In this document: positions 63,721 through 64,000 of the stretch, one piece after another
How positions within the stretch are numbered: position 1 is the stretch's first letter
Layout of the letters: every line of letters starts with the position of its first letter
Origin: Eulemur rufifrons
Lineage: Eukaryota; Chordata; Mammalia; Primates; Lemuridae
Reading direction: 5' to 3'
Assembly: GCF_041146395.1 (NCBI RefSeq)
Contig: NC_090989.1
Location: 224,038,843 to 224,102,842 of the forward strand
Length of the DNA: 64,000 nt
Notes under the pieces: model-generated
Databases searched by the model: none
Seen by the model: only the letters and a program-made list of their open reading frames with translations
Told to the model about the DNA's origin: nothing
Translations under genes and position numbers: made by a program

Positions 63721-64000
63721 GAACACAGATTCCTCCCACATGGGTGTAAAACATGATTTAGATTCCAAGTCCTTAATAGTGGGAGCAAAAATATGGGACA
63801 ATTAGACGTTTAGGATAAAATTAAGTGATGGTGGGTGAATTTCCAAATGGAATTACATCCAAAGGGTTGGCTGAAAAGGTTGATAACCTTACTGCTAATT
63901 ATGTATATGTTAATTTACCAAGTCAAGTGCTGTAAGTTTATGTCGAAAAGGTAGGAGATTATTGTAAAAGTAGCCTCTCTTTACCTTTGGGAGATTTCTT

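Overview
This is mammalian genomic DNA: AT-rich, dominated by interspersed repeats, with one gene read from the minus strand. Four exons, each bounded by AG/GT splice sites with matching phases, encode about 190 consecutive residues of a phosphoglucomutase-superfamily protein. Sequence features identify it as PGM5 (aciculin), the non-catalytic, muscle-junction paralogue of PGM1. By alignment to the PGM1 exon layout they are exons 7 (55420-55535), 8 (39931-40066), 9 (36217-36400) and 10 (20960-21094). The first exons lie beyond the right edge. The terminal exon, which should encode about the last 29 residues, was not found in the first 20.9 kb and is probably beyond the left edge. Everything else in the window is intronic.

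The host looks like a strepsirrhine primate (lemur or galago group). The full-length Alu at 35383-35726 carries an insertion in the linker before the right arm (AGTTGGCCA followed by AATTTCTTTCTATTT) that I associate with lemur and galago Alus. The window also holds two copies of a mariner family I do not recognise from human DNA. The species cannot be fixed from this window.

Layout from left to right, against the gene: intron 10 (1 to about 20.96 kb) holds MIRs, a 2.6-kb ancient minus-strand L1, an FLAM monomer, hAT-Charlie and Tigger MITEs, an MLT1-type LTR, two further LTR-like blocks, an L2 and an AluJ. Exon 10 follows, then intron 9 (21.1-36.2 kb) with a MER20-like MITE, L2 and MIR copies, a THE1/MST-type LTR next to an L1 3' end, a short hAT element, a 78-bp mariner MITE and the strepsirrhine-type Alu. 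Exon 9, the short intron 8 and exon 8 come next. Intron 7 (40.1-55.4 kb) contains an L2 split by an LTR, several L1M fragments and an internally deleted mariner. Exon 7 sits between two GU-repeat tracts as seen by the transcript. The start of intron 6 (55.5-64 kb) holds a truncated Alu, MaLR-type LTR material and L1 and L2 pieces.

No bacterial-type system, CRISPR array, intact transposon or second protein gene was seen. The most notable items are the contrast in PGM5 between a kept sugar-binding loop and a lost phosphate-binding loop, the internally deleted mariner and its hairpin MITE, a 90-bp inverted repeat at about 91% identity, and GU repeats on both sides of exon 7. Repeat family names come from memory of consensus sequences and were not checked with a masking tool.
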